Numbered from the stretch's first letter, positions 16,587 to 23,071 are shown. The stretch: 23,167 bases of DNA from a virus (IMGVR_UViG_3300035698_003947:1-23167); one strand, 5' to 3'. Made by a program: numbers and translations. The notes: generated by a model from the letters alone, not told the origin.

Positions 16587-16640
16587 AAAAACCAAACAAG
16601 AAAGAAAAGGAAAAAAGTCCCTGTGGAAAAAAGAAAAAAC
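16587..16640. other. A-tract/polypurine stretch upstream of the terminase genes
   Basis: The plus strand is almost pure purine with several A-tracts, including A5 at 16587-16591 and A6 runs near 16611, 16627 and 16634, broken mainly by GTCCCTGTGG. It is non-coding on both strands as far as I can tell. It could be curved DNA, a promoter UP-like element or a terminase recognition region. None of these is shown by the sequence alone. Confidence 0.4.
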
Positions 16641-16690
16641 ATTACTCAATTTAGAGCCATCCTTTTTTAAAGTGAACCAGTATTTAGTTA

Positions 16691-16730
16691 AAACAAAAAT
16701 CACCCACCTAGTACAGGTAAGTGAGTGATT
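16691..16730 (-). terminator. Intrinsic terminator or attenuator hairpin
   Basis: On the leftward transcript AATCACTCAC (16730-16721) pairs with GTGGGTGATT (16707-16698): ten pairs with one G-U and a 13-nt loop. It is followed by a T-rich run TTTGTTTT. This fits a rho-independent terminator for the glycan cassette. It lies only ~43 nt after the predicted start of the 16808-16780 promoter. A loop segment CCTGTAC can instead pair with upstream TACAGG (16750-16745) or GTACAG (16737-16732), so alternative folds are possible. Confidence 0.65.
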
Positions 16731-16779
16731 ACTGTACACAACTCCCTGTAAAAGTCTATGATATTTAGTTGTTATTATT

Positions 16780-16808
16780 ATAATAATCTATTCCAAATTA
16801 TTTGTCAA
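16780..16808 (-). promoter_or_regulatory. Sigma70 promoter upstream of attenuator-like hairpin
   Basis: TTGACA (16808-16803) and TATTAT (16785-16780) are 17 nt apart; only one -10 base departs from consensus. Its start would be near 16773. The -35 begins 2 nt after the stop of the 30-aa membrane ORF. The following hairpin would make an ~80-nt RNA unless transcription reads through into the terminase genes. Confidence 0.65.
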
Positions 16809-16810
16809 AT

Positions 16811-16903
16811 CTATTCTCCACTTCCATATATTATATAAGTAAATAACCAAATTCCAAACCCACAAACTAAAACTATGATTGCTAATCCTTTTAATATAAT
16901 CAC
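16811..16903 (-). CDS. 30-aa single-pass membrane peptide (GTG start)
   Basis: I read this ORF directly. The GTG at 16903 overlaps the upstream gene's TGA as GTGA, and the frame ends at the TAG at 16813-16811. Almost the whole peptide is one hydrophobic helix (ILKGLAIIVLVCGFGIWLFT, then YIIYGSGE), with one Lys near the N-terminus and a Glu at the C-terminus. The 4-nt overlap and clean membrane profile argue for a real gene despite its size. Tiny membrane proteins like this occur as holin-like, spanin-like or host-takeover peptides in phages. No lysis enzyme is nearby, so I do not assign a role. Confidence 0.5.
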   Translation of the reverse strand: MIILKGLAIIVLVCGFGIWLFTYIIYGSGE

Positions 16904-17487
16904 TTCTTGTATTTATTGTTAATTGTTTCTTCTAATTCTTTTAATTGTTCAGGACTTACCCAAGCAGTACCCTTCCATTTTATCATATATTTATTCTCAA
17001 GTCTCATTCTTTTCTGTTCATGTATTACTTCCCAAACATCTGTATGTACTGGTAAGTCAGGATTGAACTCTGTATATTTAAAACCATCTAACCATCTAAC
17101 CTCTAACATTATTGCAGTTGTCTTATCTCTTACAATAGGTAGGTTTGGTAATTCCTTAGTTACAAACTTACCCATGTAATGATAATTGCCTTTTGTCAAG
17201 ACTACATTTCCTTTCTTTTCAAATAATTTATCAAATAATGTTATGTTCTTTATAAGAGTAGTGTCCATTATGTGGACAAACTCATCAAAGTTTTCTTTTC
17301 CTTTTTGTATAACTGCTATTTCCCAACCATTCCAGTCATTTATAATAAGATTATCTATTGGAAAGGTTGGTTTATATCCTCCATTGCTTACCACTAATAC
17401 TTTGTAAGAAGTGTCCTTAATAGAATCTAATAAAGGTCCTAAAAAGTCCTTTGTGTATTCACTTGTACCTATTACTATTCCTTTCAT
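16900..17487 (-). CDS. Short glycosyltransferase-like protein (195 aa)
   Basis: The N-terminus alternates beta strands and helices as in the nucleotide-binding half of a GT-A fold: GIVIGTSEYTKDFLGPLLDS, then YKVLVVSNGG, then WNGWEIAVIQKGKENFDEFV. HIMDTTLIKN follows where GT-A enzymes carry their metal-binding DxD-type motif (here M-D-T-T, so incomplete). The rest includes WLDGFKYTEFNPDLPVHTDV and a charged C-terminal helix. At 195 residues it is short for an active family-2 enzyme, and the weak DxD leaves activity uncertain. It is the last large gene of the cassette. Its ATG overlaps the FkbM gene stop by 4 nt, which ties it to glycan modification. Confidence 0.55.
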   Translation of the reverse strand: MKGIVIGTSEYTKDFLGPLLDSIKDTSYKVLVVSNGGYKPTFPIDNLIINDWNGWEIAVIQKGKENFDEFVHIMDTTLIKNITLFDKLFEKKGNVVLTKGNYHYMGKFVTKELPNLPIVRDKTTAIMLEVRWLDGFKYTEFNPDLPVHTDVWEVIHEQKRMRLENKYMIKWKGTAWVSPEQLKELEETINNKYKK

Positions 17488-18227
17488 AGCTTCTGTATCT
17501 TATCTGGTAATCCTATTCTATTTGTAATTTTCCAACCATTCTTTATCTCTTCAGTTACTTCATAATTTTTGTTTAAAGCAAATACATCTCCATGAGTTGG
17601 TTGTTGCCTACCAAAGAAGAAACCGTGTGTATCTTTTAAAGCGTCTTTGATTATAGGTATTTCTCTATCTCCATGCCATTCACCTCGTATGTGCTTTACT
17701 AAATTCATATAAGGTTTAAATTTCTGCAATATTTGTCCTTCCATTCCTTCTGTATCAACTTTAAGTAAATCTATTCTAGGGAAGTTGTACTTATCCATTA
17801 TCTCTTTAAGAGTTGAAGCCGGAACTTGAATCTGTCCTACCTTTTTTGAACCCATTGGCTTGAATAAATCCCATCGGAAGTTTCCATCAACATGACAATT
17901 ACCCTTCCAATTACAAACATTAAAGGTTACTTCTTTTCTATCATCTCCAACGATAGCCTCTTCTACATAGGTTAGTTTGTTTCCTGTGTTTAGTTTATTG
18001 TATTTCATACATTCTGGTTCTGGTTCACAGGAAAGTATTTTAGCATTAGGAAATAAATTTTGTGCGTGCATTGAAAACATACCAACATTAGCTCCTAAGT
18101 CTACAATGTATTTTATTTCTTTATCACCTTCGGCAATTTCTTTTAATCTGTATTCATCTTCTTCCACTACTGCTGTGTAGTGTCCTTCAACACATTCTTT
18201 TAATTCTGGGGAATAATGTAGTTTCAT
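17484..18227 (-). CDS. FkbM-family SAM-dependent methyltransferase
   Basis: A 247-residue Rossmann methyltransferase. Motif I is YIVDLGANVGMFSMHA (40-55), the SAM-binding loop. The acidic end of strand 2 is ILSCEPEPECMKYN. The FkbM signature RIDLLKVDTEGMEGQIL is at 151-167. The C-terminal part (HGFFFGRQQPTHGDVFALNK) resembles the end of the family's substrate region. FkbM enzymes O-methylate sugars or other hydroxyls, so methyl capping or decoration of a phage- or host-made glycan is the natural reading in this cassette. It shares ATGA overlaps with the gene on each side. The family call is firm; the substrate is unknown. Confidence 0.85.
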   Translation of the reverse strand: MKLHYSPELKECVEGHYTAVVEEDEYRLKEIAEGDKEIKYIVDLGANVGMFSMHAQNLFPNAKILSCEPEPECMKYNKLNTGNKLTYVEEAIVGDDRKEVTFNVCNWKGNCHVDGNFRWDLFKPMGSKKVGQIQVPASTLKEIMDKYNFPRIDLLKVDTEGMEGQILQKFKPYMNLVKHIRGEWHGDREIPIIKDALKDTHGFFFGRQQPTHGDVFALNKNYEVTEEIKNGWKITNRIGLPDKIQKL

Positions 18228-18772
18228 AATATTTTGTTATAAAATTCTAAATATTTATCTCCTAATGCTTCTAAATAAGGTCGTTGTGTATGATAAGCAT
18301 AATGAACTAATAGTGCATCACCTGCAAAGTAGTTAGGTCTGTTATATTTCAAAGGTAATTCCCATGCAATTTGTGGTTCTTCAATATATCCTAAACTAAT
18401 TTTATCTTTACCAAACCAACAAACACTACAAATTGAAAACCTTTCAAAATCATTAAAACTTCTACTTGGTAGGTAATAATTCTCTAAAGTTTTTGCTTCA
18501 TAGTTTTTCTTAAAAGTATTATGTATATGTTCACAGAGTTTAGGGTCTGAGTAATTAAATTCATCTAAATAAGCATAGTTTGGGTCATTCAATGTATATT
18601 TTTTCACAACTCCAGCTTCTTCACTTAAAACTCCTTTTTCTTGATGCCAAGAATTACAGATAGTTGAATTTACTACATTTGGAGTAATAACAAAAGCATT
18701 TGGATTATCTATTCTAGCCTTACAAATCTTTTCAATAGCGTCATCTGCTCCCCAGATTATGTCGTCATCCAT
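18224..18772 (-). pseudogene. Glycosyltransferase, C-terminal part after frameshift
   Basis: The ORF opens with MDDDIIWGADDAIEKICKAR, whose DDD is the metal-binding motif of a GT-A glycosyltransferase. The same frame extends upstream without a stop: THLFFANAQDSDTIYIR precedes the Met, so the true frame continues from the 104-aa ORF at 18775-19089 after a -1 shift at the AAAA run 18826-18823. Joined, the protein is 288 residues, a normal GT-A size. The C-terminal part has NSTICNSWHQE, FERFSICSVCWFGKDKISLG and ALLVHYAYHTQRPYLEALGD. The Met at 18772 is therefore probably not a real start. It overlaps the FkbM gene by ATGA. It may be a mutation, a sequencing or assembly indel, or slippage. Confidence 0.75.
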
Positions 18773-18774
18773 TC

Positions 18775-19089
18775 TTATATAAATTGTATCGCTATCTTGT
18801 GCATTGGCAAAGAATAAATGTGTTTTAATGGATTGAATGTATCATAAAATCCTACATCATTTATTGGATCTCCTATTCTACAAATCTTTACTTTAGGATT
18901 TTCAGCTTCCATACTATTAAGGTAAGCTATATCACTAGGGTCTATAGTATTTTGCCAAAGTTGCCAACTATCAATTAAACCTTCATCCATTTTACGATAA
19001 ATAAACTTCTTAAAAACAGAAAGATATTTCTCTCTTCCTGCTGGAGTACATATTGCTACTTTATATTCTTCGTTGTTATGTTTTATCAT
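18775..19089 (-). pseudogene. Glycosyltransferase, N-terminal part before frameshift
   Basis: A 104-residue ORF with the start of a GT-A fold: YKVAICTPAGREKYLSVFKK, YRKMDEGLIDSWQLWQNTID and DIAYLNSMEAENPKVKICRI. Residues 1-89 make sense up to FNPLK. The remaining residues (HIYSLPMHKIAIQFI) are out-of-frame read-through ending at a TAA. The -1 frame from the AAAA run restores an open frame into the 18224-18772 ORF carrying the DDD motif. Its ATG overlaps the GT75-like gene stop by ATGA, so translation does start here. Alone it would lack the metal-binding and acceptor regions and is unlikely to be active. Confidence 0.75.
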
Positions 19090-19970
19090 TTTGTTAAATT
19101 ATACCATTTTTTTGTATTTTCACGAAATTTGCTGAAAAATGGGTCTCCATTATATTCTTGTGGATTTTTCCAAAAATCCTCGTTATGTCGCAGTCCGACA
19201 GCTTCTTTTTCTAGGGAATTAAAAACATTACTGGCACGATTATGAAGAACCTCTGCATAACCACTAACAATTCCATAATTTAATTCTGCTAATTTGGGAA
19301 TCAATAATACTCCTAAAAATATATCATCAAATCTCTCAGCACCCTTAAAATCCCCAACGGGCGAAAAATAGATAAATTTTAAAATTTCTCTACGAAAGGA
19401 AAGATTCATCCCACAAATAGGAGTAAATATTCCTTTTGGAATTACTCCTTTGTAATAATCAGGTTTAAACTTTGGGTCTGTTAGTAACTGAGTTGGTGCA
19501 TCATAATCAGGAACTCCCCTCCAAATACCATGACTCATCATCACTGGTGCTTCTGTTCTAACTCCATAGGGAAATCCTCTAAAATATGTATCTATCCCTG
19601 TTGAAAGCCAAGATATAGGAACTTTCCTTTGTAATTGGTCTATGTGGTCTTGGATAGGGTCTCCTATTGGCTCTGTATCTGTATCAAAAGTTAAAATGTA
19701 TTCTACATCTGGTAAGTGTTTTGCTATGTAAAGAAATCCTAGTTGTCTTACTCCTGCACACTTGTTTGAAACTAAATCACTTTTTAAATCAATCTTCTTT
19801 CCATCCCAACCAAAATAATACCCAGTATGTTCTATATGCGGGATATTACCACTATCATTTACTAAAATGAAATCTACATTATGTTTATAGAATAATGTTT
19901 GCCATTTACTTAAAAATAAATCGGTTAGTTCTTGTTTATGAGATGGTACAACTATGGCTATGTTTTTCAT
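19086..19970 (-). CDS. RGP/GT75-family protein (UDP-arabinopyranose mutase-like)
   Basis: A 294-residue protein whose core matches the reversibly glycosylated polypeptide (GT75) family. A GT-A nucleotide site YILTFDTDTEPIGDP (91-105) replaces the family's DDD with DTD. RGFPYGVRTEAPVMMSHGIW (131-150) is followed by RGVPDYDAPTQLL, then IPKGIFTPICGMNLSFRREI (177-196), ERFDDIFLG (212-220) and LHNRASNVFNSLEKEA near 252. In plants the family interconverts UDP-arabinopyranose and furanose and self-glycosylates on an Arg in the RGYPFSLR-like segment; the equivalent Arg131 and Arg138 are both present here. A bacterial homologue could use another UDP-sugar. It sits 1 nt after the dehydratase/epimerase gene, supporting a nucleotide-sugar role. 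Confidence 0.75.
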   Translation of the reverse strand: MKNIAIVVPSHKQELTDLFLSKWQTLFYKHNVDFILVNDSGNIPHIEHTGYYFGWDGKKIDLKSDLVSNKCAGVRQLGFLYIAKHLPDVEYILTFDTDTEPIGDPIQDHIDQLQRKVPISWLSTGIDTYFRGFPYGVRTEAPVMMSHGIWRGVPDYDAPTQLLTDPKFKPDYYKGVIPKGIFTPICGMNLSFRREILKFIYFSPVGDFKGAERFDDIFLGVLLIPKLAELNYGIVSGYAEVLHNRASNVFNSLEKEAVGLRHNEDFWKNPQEYNGDPFFSKFRENTKKWYNLTK

Positions 19971-19971
19971 A

Positions 19972-20985
19972 TTAGTTGAGCCATTGCTTATTATCCAGCG
20001 ACCATTTTATATACTTTGATAAAGATTCTTTAAACTTAAAAGGCATAACCCACCCTGTTAATGCTAACTTTTTCCCAGAAAGTGCATAACGTCTATCGTG
20101 ACCTTTTCTTTCTACGTGAAAATCAACTAATTTATATTTAAGTTCTTTATTCATTAATTCAGCTACTAATAATGCTACTTCACGATTATCTAATTCATCA
20201 TCAGAGGTTACATTAAATCTTAAAGGTCTATCCTGTTCTTCTTCATACATTTTTACTGGAATATTCTTTAAGATGTGCATAATTGCGTCTGCATGATTAT
20301 CTACATAAATATAATATCTACCACCTATAAAATTATCATTTCCATGAATAGTTACAGTCTCATTATTGTTTATTTGTTTTATTAGTTTTGAAAGATACTT
20401 TTCACTATCTTGATTTTCACCAAAATTATTAACTGTATTAGTTATTACAATTGGTACATCATAGGTTCTCCAGTAAGACACTGCTATAGCCTCCTGGGAA
20501 GCCTTAGAAGAAGCGTAGGGGTTAGACGGAAGTATTGTATCCCATTCTTTATACCTTGTACCTATTGGGGCAGAACCATAAACTTCATCAGTTGATACTT
20601 GTAAAAATACTTTTGGTTTAACTATTCTAGCTAACTCCAACATTGTTAAAATTAAATCAACATTGTTTTTAATAAATGGTACTGGGTCTTCTATTGAACG
20701 ATATACATGAGAATCACTAGCAACATTAATTATATAATCTATCTGTGGAAAAGTTGAAATTGTATGTTCTGTAAATGGTGAAGTTAAGTCATGGATTATA
20801 ACTCTTACTCTATCTCTATATTCTGGTGTTCTATCAAATATTTCAGTTATTCTTTCTGGTGTGCCTTTATGTTTAAAACTTACAGGACAAATCATATTCC
20901 AGTCTGTATTTTTTAATAAATATTCTAAAGTGTGTGAACCTATAAATCCAGAAACTCCGCTGATTATACAATTTCTTTTATACAT
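19972..20985 (-). CDS. NAD-dependent sugar-nucleotide 4,6-dehydratase/epimerase (extended SDR)
   Basis: A 337-residue extended short-chain dehydrogenase. The cofactor motif GVSGFIG (10-16, GxxGxxG) is near the N-terminus. STDEVYG (131-137), the RmlB-type dehydratase signature with Thr-Asp-Glu, precedes the catalytic pair Tyr157/Lys161 in NPYASSKASQEA. GRYYIYVDNHADAIMHIL later matches the family's substrate-side segment, and the C-terminus (SGKKLALTGWVMPFKFKESL) is typical of dTDP-glucose 4,6-dehydratase-like enzymes. It likely makes a 4-keto-6-deoxy or epimerised nucleotide sugar in the cytoplasm. The exact donor (dTDP, GDP, UDP or CDP) cannot be read from the sequence. It overlaps the HAD gene by 8 nt. 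Confidence 0.85.
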   Translation of the reverse strand: MYKRNCIISGVSGFIGSHTLEYLLKNTDWNMICPVSFKHKGTPERITEIFDRTPEYRDRVRVIIHDLTSPFTEHTISTFPQIDYIINVASDSHVYRSIEDPVPFIKNNVDLILTMLELARIVKPKVFLQVSTDEVYGSAPIGTRYKEWDTILPSNPYASSKASQEAIAVSYWRTYDVPIVITNTVNNFGENQDSEKYLSKLIKQINNNETVTIHGNDNFIGGRYYIYVDNHADAIMHILKNIPVKMYEEEQDRPLRFNVTSDDELDNREVALLVAELMNKELKYKLVDFHVERKGHDRRYALSGKKLALTGWVMPFKFKESLSKYIKWSLDNKQWLN

Positions 20986-21619
20986 ATTTTTTAAGTTTAA
21001 CTAATAAATTTTGTGGATTAACTACTCCCACAGTTTTAATAATACCTACTACACTAAAATCATTTCCACCTTTGAATAAAGCATCTCCAAAATACACACA
21101 ATCTTTTTTCTTGAGTTTGGTTTCTTTTATCCATCTCTTTAAATTATCTCCTTTAGTTCCTTTCTTATTTGTATAATCAAAGCAAGTAGTTCCTGCTATT
21201 CTACAAGTTAGTGTTTTACTTTTAAAAGGATGTTGTTTTAATATTGCTTTTCTTATTATTTGTTTAGGGTCAAAGTTTTTCTTTAAAATAGGATAATTAT
21301 TATGACCAATACAGCTATATGATATTTGACAGCCTCTATCGTCTGTTAATCCTTTTGTTTGCAATCCGTATGTGTCTATATGTAAATAAATTTCTCTTTT
21401 TTCTTTTACAGTAAGTCCATTCCACCAAAGTATTGTATCATTCCCACTTTGAGCCATGATTTCACATTTTAAACCATCTAGTTGATACTTCATTTGTTTC
21501 AATGAAGCTCCAGATATTACTATTAAATTAGGTATCTTAGAAAGAAAATTCTTTATCTTTTTAGAGAGTTTCTGTTTACTTTCGCAGGTTGTATTATCTA
21601 AATCGCAGATTATATACAT
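20978..21619 (-). CDS. HAD-superfamily phosphomannomutase-like protein
   Basis: A 213-residue HAD type IIB protein. The nucleophile motif is ICDLDNTTCESK (Asp6, Asp8), followed by the second motif IVISGASLKQMKYQL. A cap region has RGCQISYSCIGHNNY (95-109), reminiscent of the substrate cap of eukaryote-type phosphomannomutases. GTTCFDYTNKKGTKGDNL (143-160) provides the conserved Lys, and VYFGDALFKGGNDFSV (175-190) the metal-binding acidic end. It could isomerise mannose- or glucose-6-phosphate to the 1-phosphate, feeding the nucleotidyltransferase 1 nt upstream, or act as a sugar-phosphate phosphatase. It is a little shorter than typical eukaryotic phosphomannomutases. Confidence 0.75.
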   Translation of the reverse strand: MYIICDLDNTTCESKQKLSKKIKNFLSKIPNLIVISGASLKQMKYQLDGLKCEIMAQSGNDTILWWNGLTVKEKREIYLHIDTYGLQTKGLTDDRGCQISYSCIGHNNYPILKKNFDPKQIIRKAILKQHPFKSKTLTCRIAGTTCFDYTNKKGTKGDNLKRWIKETKLKKKDCVYFGDALFKGGNDFSVVGIIKTVGVVNPQNLLVKLKKYV

Positions 21620-21620
21620 T

Positions 21621-22037
21621 TTATGATTTCTTTATTCTTTTAATTAAATTTGAACTTGAATAATTATGGTTTCTACTATTATAAATAACTTTTATATTGG
21701 GTAGTAAATCTCTTGCTTCATTTGGTTTATCTCTCCAATCTTCTCCCATAAATCTTATATCTGGTTTTAATTCTTTAAGTAAATTATATAAATCTATTTC
21801 TGTATCGTATGTGATTGTCCTATCAACATATTTACATGCTTCTAACCTTATATATCTTTCTTCAACTGTTTCTATAGGCTTATTCTTTTCTTTTCGGTCT
21901 ATAGTTGGGTCTGTGTGGAGTCCTACTATTAAGTAATCACATTGTGCTTTTACTTCTTTAAGCATTATACAATGCCCCGCATGAAGTAAATCCATAGAAC
22001 CTGCAGTGAATCCTATGATTTTATTAGTTTGTTTCAT
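21621..22037 (-). CDS. Cytidylyltransferase-like nucleotidyltransferase (TagD/HldE-C type)
   Basis: A 138-residue protein covering one complete nucleotidyltransferase domain. The N-terminal signature FTAGSMDLLHAGHCIMLKEV carries the HxGH catalytic motif (19-22). It is followed by DYLIVGLHTD, PIETVEERYIRLEACKYVD, a conserved substrate-side block, and YSSSNLIKRIKKS, equivalent to the C-terminal S-S/T-T motif that binds the nucleotide phosphates. The length matches glycerol-3-phosphate cytidylyltransferase (TagD), and the adenylyltransferase domain of HldE is also similar. It would activate a sugar or polyol phosphate for the downstream enzymes. No Shine-Dalgarno is visible; a TATAAT lies 7 nt before the ATG but lacks a good -35 box. 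Confidence 0.85.
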   Translation of the reverse strand: MKQTNKIIGFTAGSMDLLHAGHCIMLKEVKAQCDYLIVGLHTDPTIDRKEKNKPIETVEERYIRLEACKYVDRTITYDTEIDLYNLLKELKPDIRFMGEDWRDKPNEARDLLPNIKVIYNSRNHNYSSSNLIKRIKKS

Positions 22038-22073
22038 TATTTATATTATATATCATTTATTAATCTTTATCTA

Positions 22074-22227
22074 CTATGATACTCCCCTAAAATAAACCCG
22101 TCTACAATCCTCACACCTAGCATTCTTAATATTATTCTTAGTTCTCCCTTTCTCTAATAACTGTCCACAATGATTGCAATACTGTGGCTGTCCATAATTT
22201 ATTCTTTTTCCATTCTTCTAGGTTCAT
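22074..22227 (-). pseudogene. Zinc-ribbon small protein, probably frameshifted
   Basis: The ATG at 22227 overlaps the preceding stop as ATGA and starts MNLEEWKKNK. In its own frame it reaches a TAA after 29 codons with an unconvincing tail (LWTATVLQSLWTVIREREN). One frame over, the stretch 22217-22074 is open and encodes YGQPQYCNHCGQLLEKGRTK followed by NNIKNARCEDCRRVYFRGVS, a clear two-CxxC zinc ribbon, but that frame has no ATG, GTG or TTG start. A +1 shift around the AAATTAT at 22200-22194 would join the two into a 50-aa protein. A mutation, a sequence error or programmed shifting could explain this. Confidence 0.5.
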
Positions 22228-22418
22228 TTTGTAGAAAACTCTTTAATCTTTTGCCAAAAACTCTTTTTATAAACTTTGTATTCTTCTACTAATCTAACAA
22301 CTATTTCTTCTAATGCTACTTTCTCAATATGATTTAATTTATTTATAGCAATAGCTTGATGAAATTCAGCCAACTCTGAGTAAATCCTTCCATAACATTT
22401 TTTGTTTTCTTTTTCCAT
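22224..22418 (-). CDS. Small helical hypothetical protein (64 aa)
   Basis: 64 residues. The N-terminus is basic (MEKENKKCYGRIY), a long amphipathic helix follows (ELAEFHQAIAINKLNHIEKV), then VRLVEEYKVYKKSFWQKIKE. It has one cysteine and no membrane helix. It ends in a TGA that overlaps the ATG of the zinc-ribbon reading frame, indicating coupled translation. It lies in the group of small genes before the glycan cassette. I do not recognise it. Confidence 0.55.
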   Translation of the reverse strand: MEKENKKCYGRIYSELAEFHQAIAINKLNHIEKVALEEIVVRLVEEYKVYKKSFWQKIKEFSTK

Positions 22419-22429
22419 AATATTATTTA

Positions 22430-22627
22430 TTAATTATTAATAATCCTCTCAAACTGACCACTATCATGACCATGTATAAATTCACAATACAATCCACCAA
22501 ATCTTCTACAATTCATACAAACTAATTTCCCACAAACCTTACACTTTAAAACTGCCTTAGTCTTTTTACTTTCCATGTCTCTACAGTTTTCACAGTATTT
22601 AATTCTTTTTTTGGTTGGTGGTTGCAT
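22430..22627 (-). CDS. Small zinc-finger protein with multiple CxxC pairs (65 aa)
   Basis: 65 residues with two clear CxxC knuckles, YCENC (11-15) and KCKVCGKLVC (29-38), then MNCRRFGGLYCEFIHGHDSG, which adds further Cys and His ligands. The spacing suggests two bound zinc ions in a cross-brace or treble-clef-like arrangement. Basic residues at the N-terminus (PPTKKRIK) and between the knuckles (ESKKTKAVLK) could contact nucleic acid. It may act as a small phage regulator or host-factor binder, but no known family is clear to me. The ATG lies 4 nt after the upstream gene stop. Confidence 0.6.
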   Translation of the reverse strand: MQPPTKKRIKYCENCRDMESKKTKAVLKCKVCGKLVCMNCRRFGGLYCEFIHGHDSGQFERIINN

Positions 22628-22631
22628 GGTG

Positions 22632-22982
22632 TTATATACCTAAAGCTCTATGTATTTGAGCTAATCCTTCTTTATTGTTTTCTTTTTTCTTTCTAAATTC
22701 AATTCTATTTTTTTCAGTTGAATCTAAAACATCTATTAAATTAAAAAGTGCTTTTGCTCTATCTCTTTCTAAATTTGTTTTCATTTCAGCTTCTTCCCAA
22801 TCACTACCAAACGCTCCAAGTACAGGAGCTAGGGATAAAGCGTCTGAACTTCTTTTTGTTGAATTATCAGCAATTTCTTTTAATATTTCTTTATCAGGTA
22901 TTAAATTAGCACAAAAACCAAACAATAATTTAACTTTTTCTGCTACCTCTATTATTTTTTCTTTCTTTTCTTCTTCATTCAT
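22632..22982 (-). CDS. Hypothetical helical protein (116 aa)
   Basis: 116 residues, Lys/Glu-rich at both ends (MNEEEKKEKIIEVAEKVK and RIEFRKKKENNKEGLAQIHR), with a less charged middle (SSDALSLAPVLGAFGSDWEE). It is predicted mostly helical. There are no membrane segments, metal sites or enzyme motifs. The ATG follows an 89-nt AT-rich spacer from the partial gene at the right edge, and no Shine-Dalgarno is visible. The function is unknown. Confidence 0.55.
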   Translation of the reverse strand: MNEEEKKEKIIEVAEKVKLLFGFCANLIPDKEILKEIADNSTKRSSDALSLAPVLGAFGSDWEEAEMKTNLERDRAKALFNLIDVLDSTEKNRIEFRKKKENNKEGLAQIHRALGI

Positions 22983-23071
22983 AACATTTATATTTAATTA
23001 ATTAATATTTTATTCTTCATTGTCATTTTCTTTATTCATGGTTTTTGTTTATATGGTGGGTTGGGTTAAAA

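Noticed and set aside
16572-16757. Minus-strand open frame with a GTG near 16744, ending at the TAA near 16572
   Set aside because: It runs through the terminator stem and T-tracts, is dominated by Phe from T-runs, and shows no recognisable protein. It is better explained as regulatory DNA.
17170-17205. TTGACA inside the short glycosyltransferase-like gene
   Set aside because: The sequence 17 nt downstream is CATGGG, not a -10 box.
22038-22073. TATAAT just upstream of the nucleotidyltransferase as a promoter
   Set aside because: No acceptable -35 box at 16-18 nt; the region is so AT-rich that a lone TATAAT is expected by chance.
23010-23039. Nine-codon ORF (MNKENDNEE)
   Set aside because: Too short and low-complexity to support; no overlap or coupling with neighbours.
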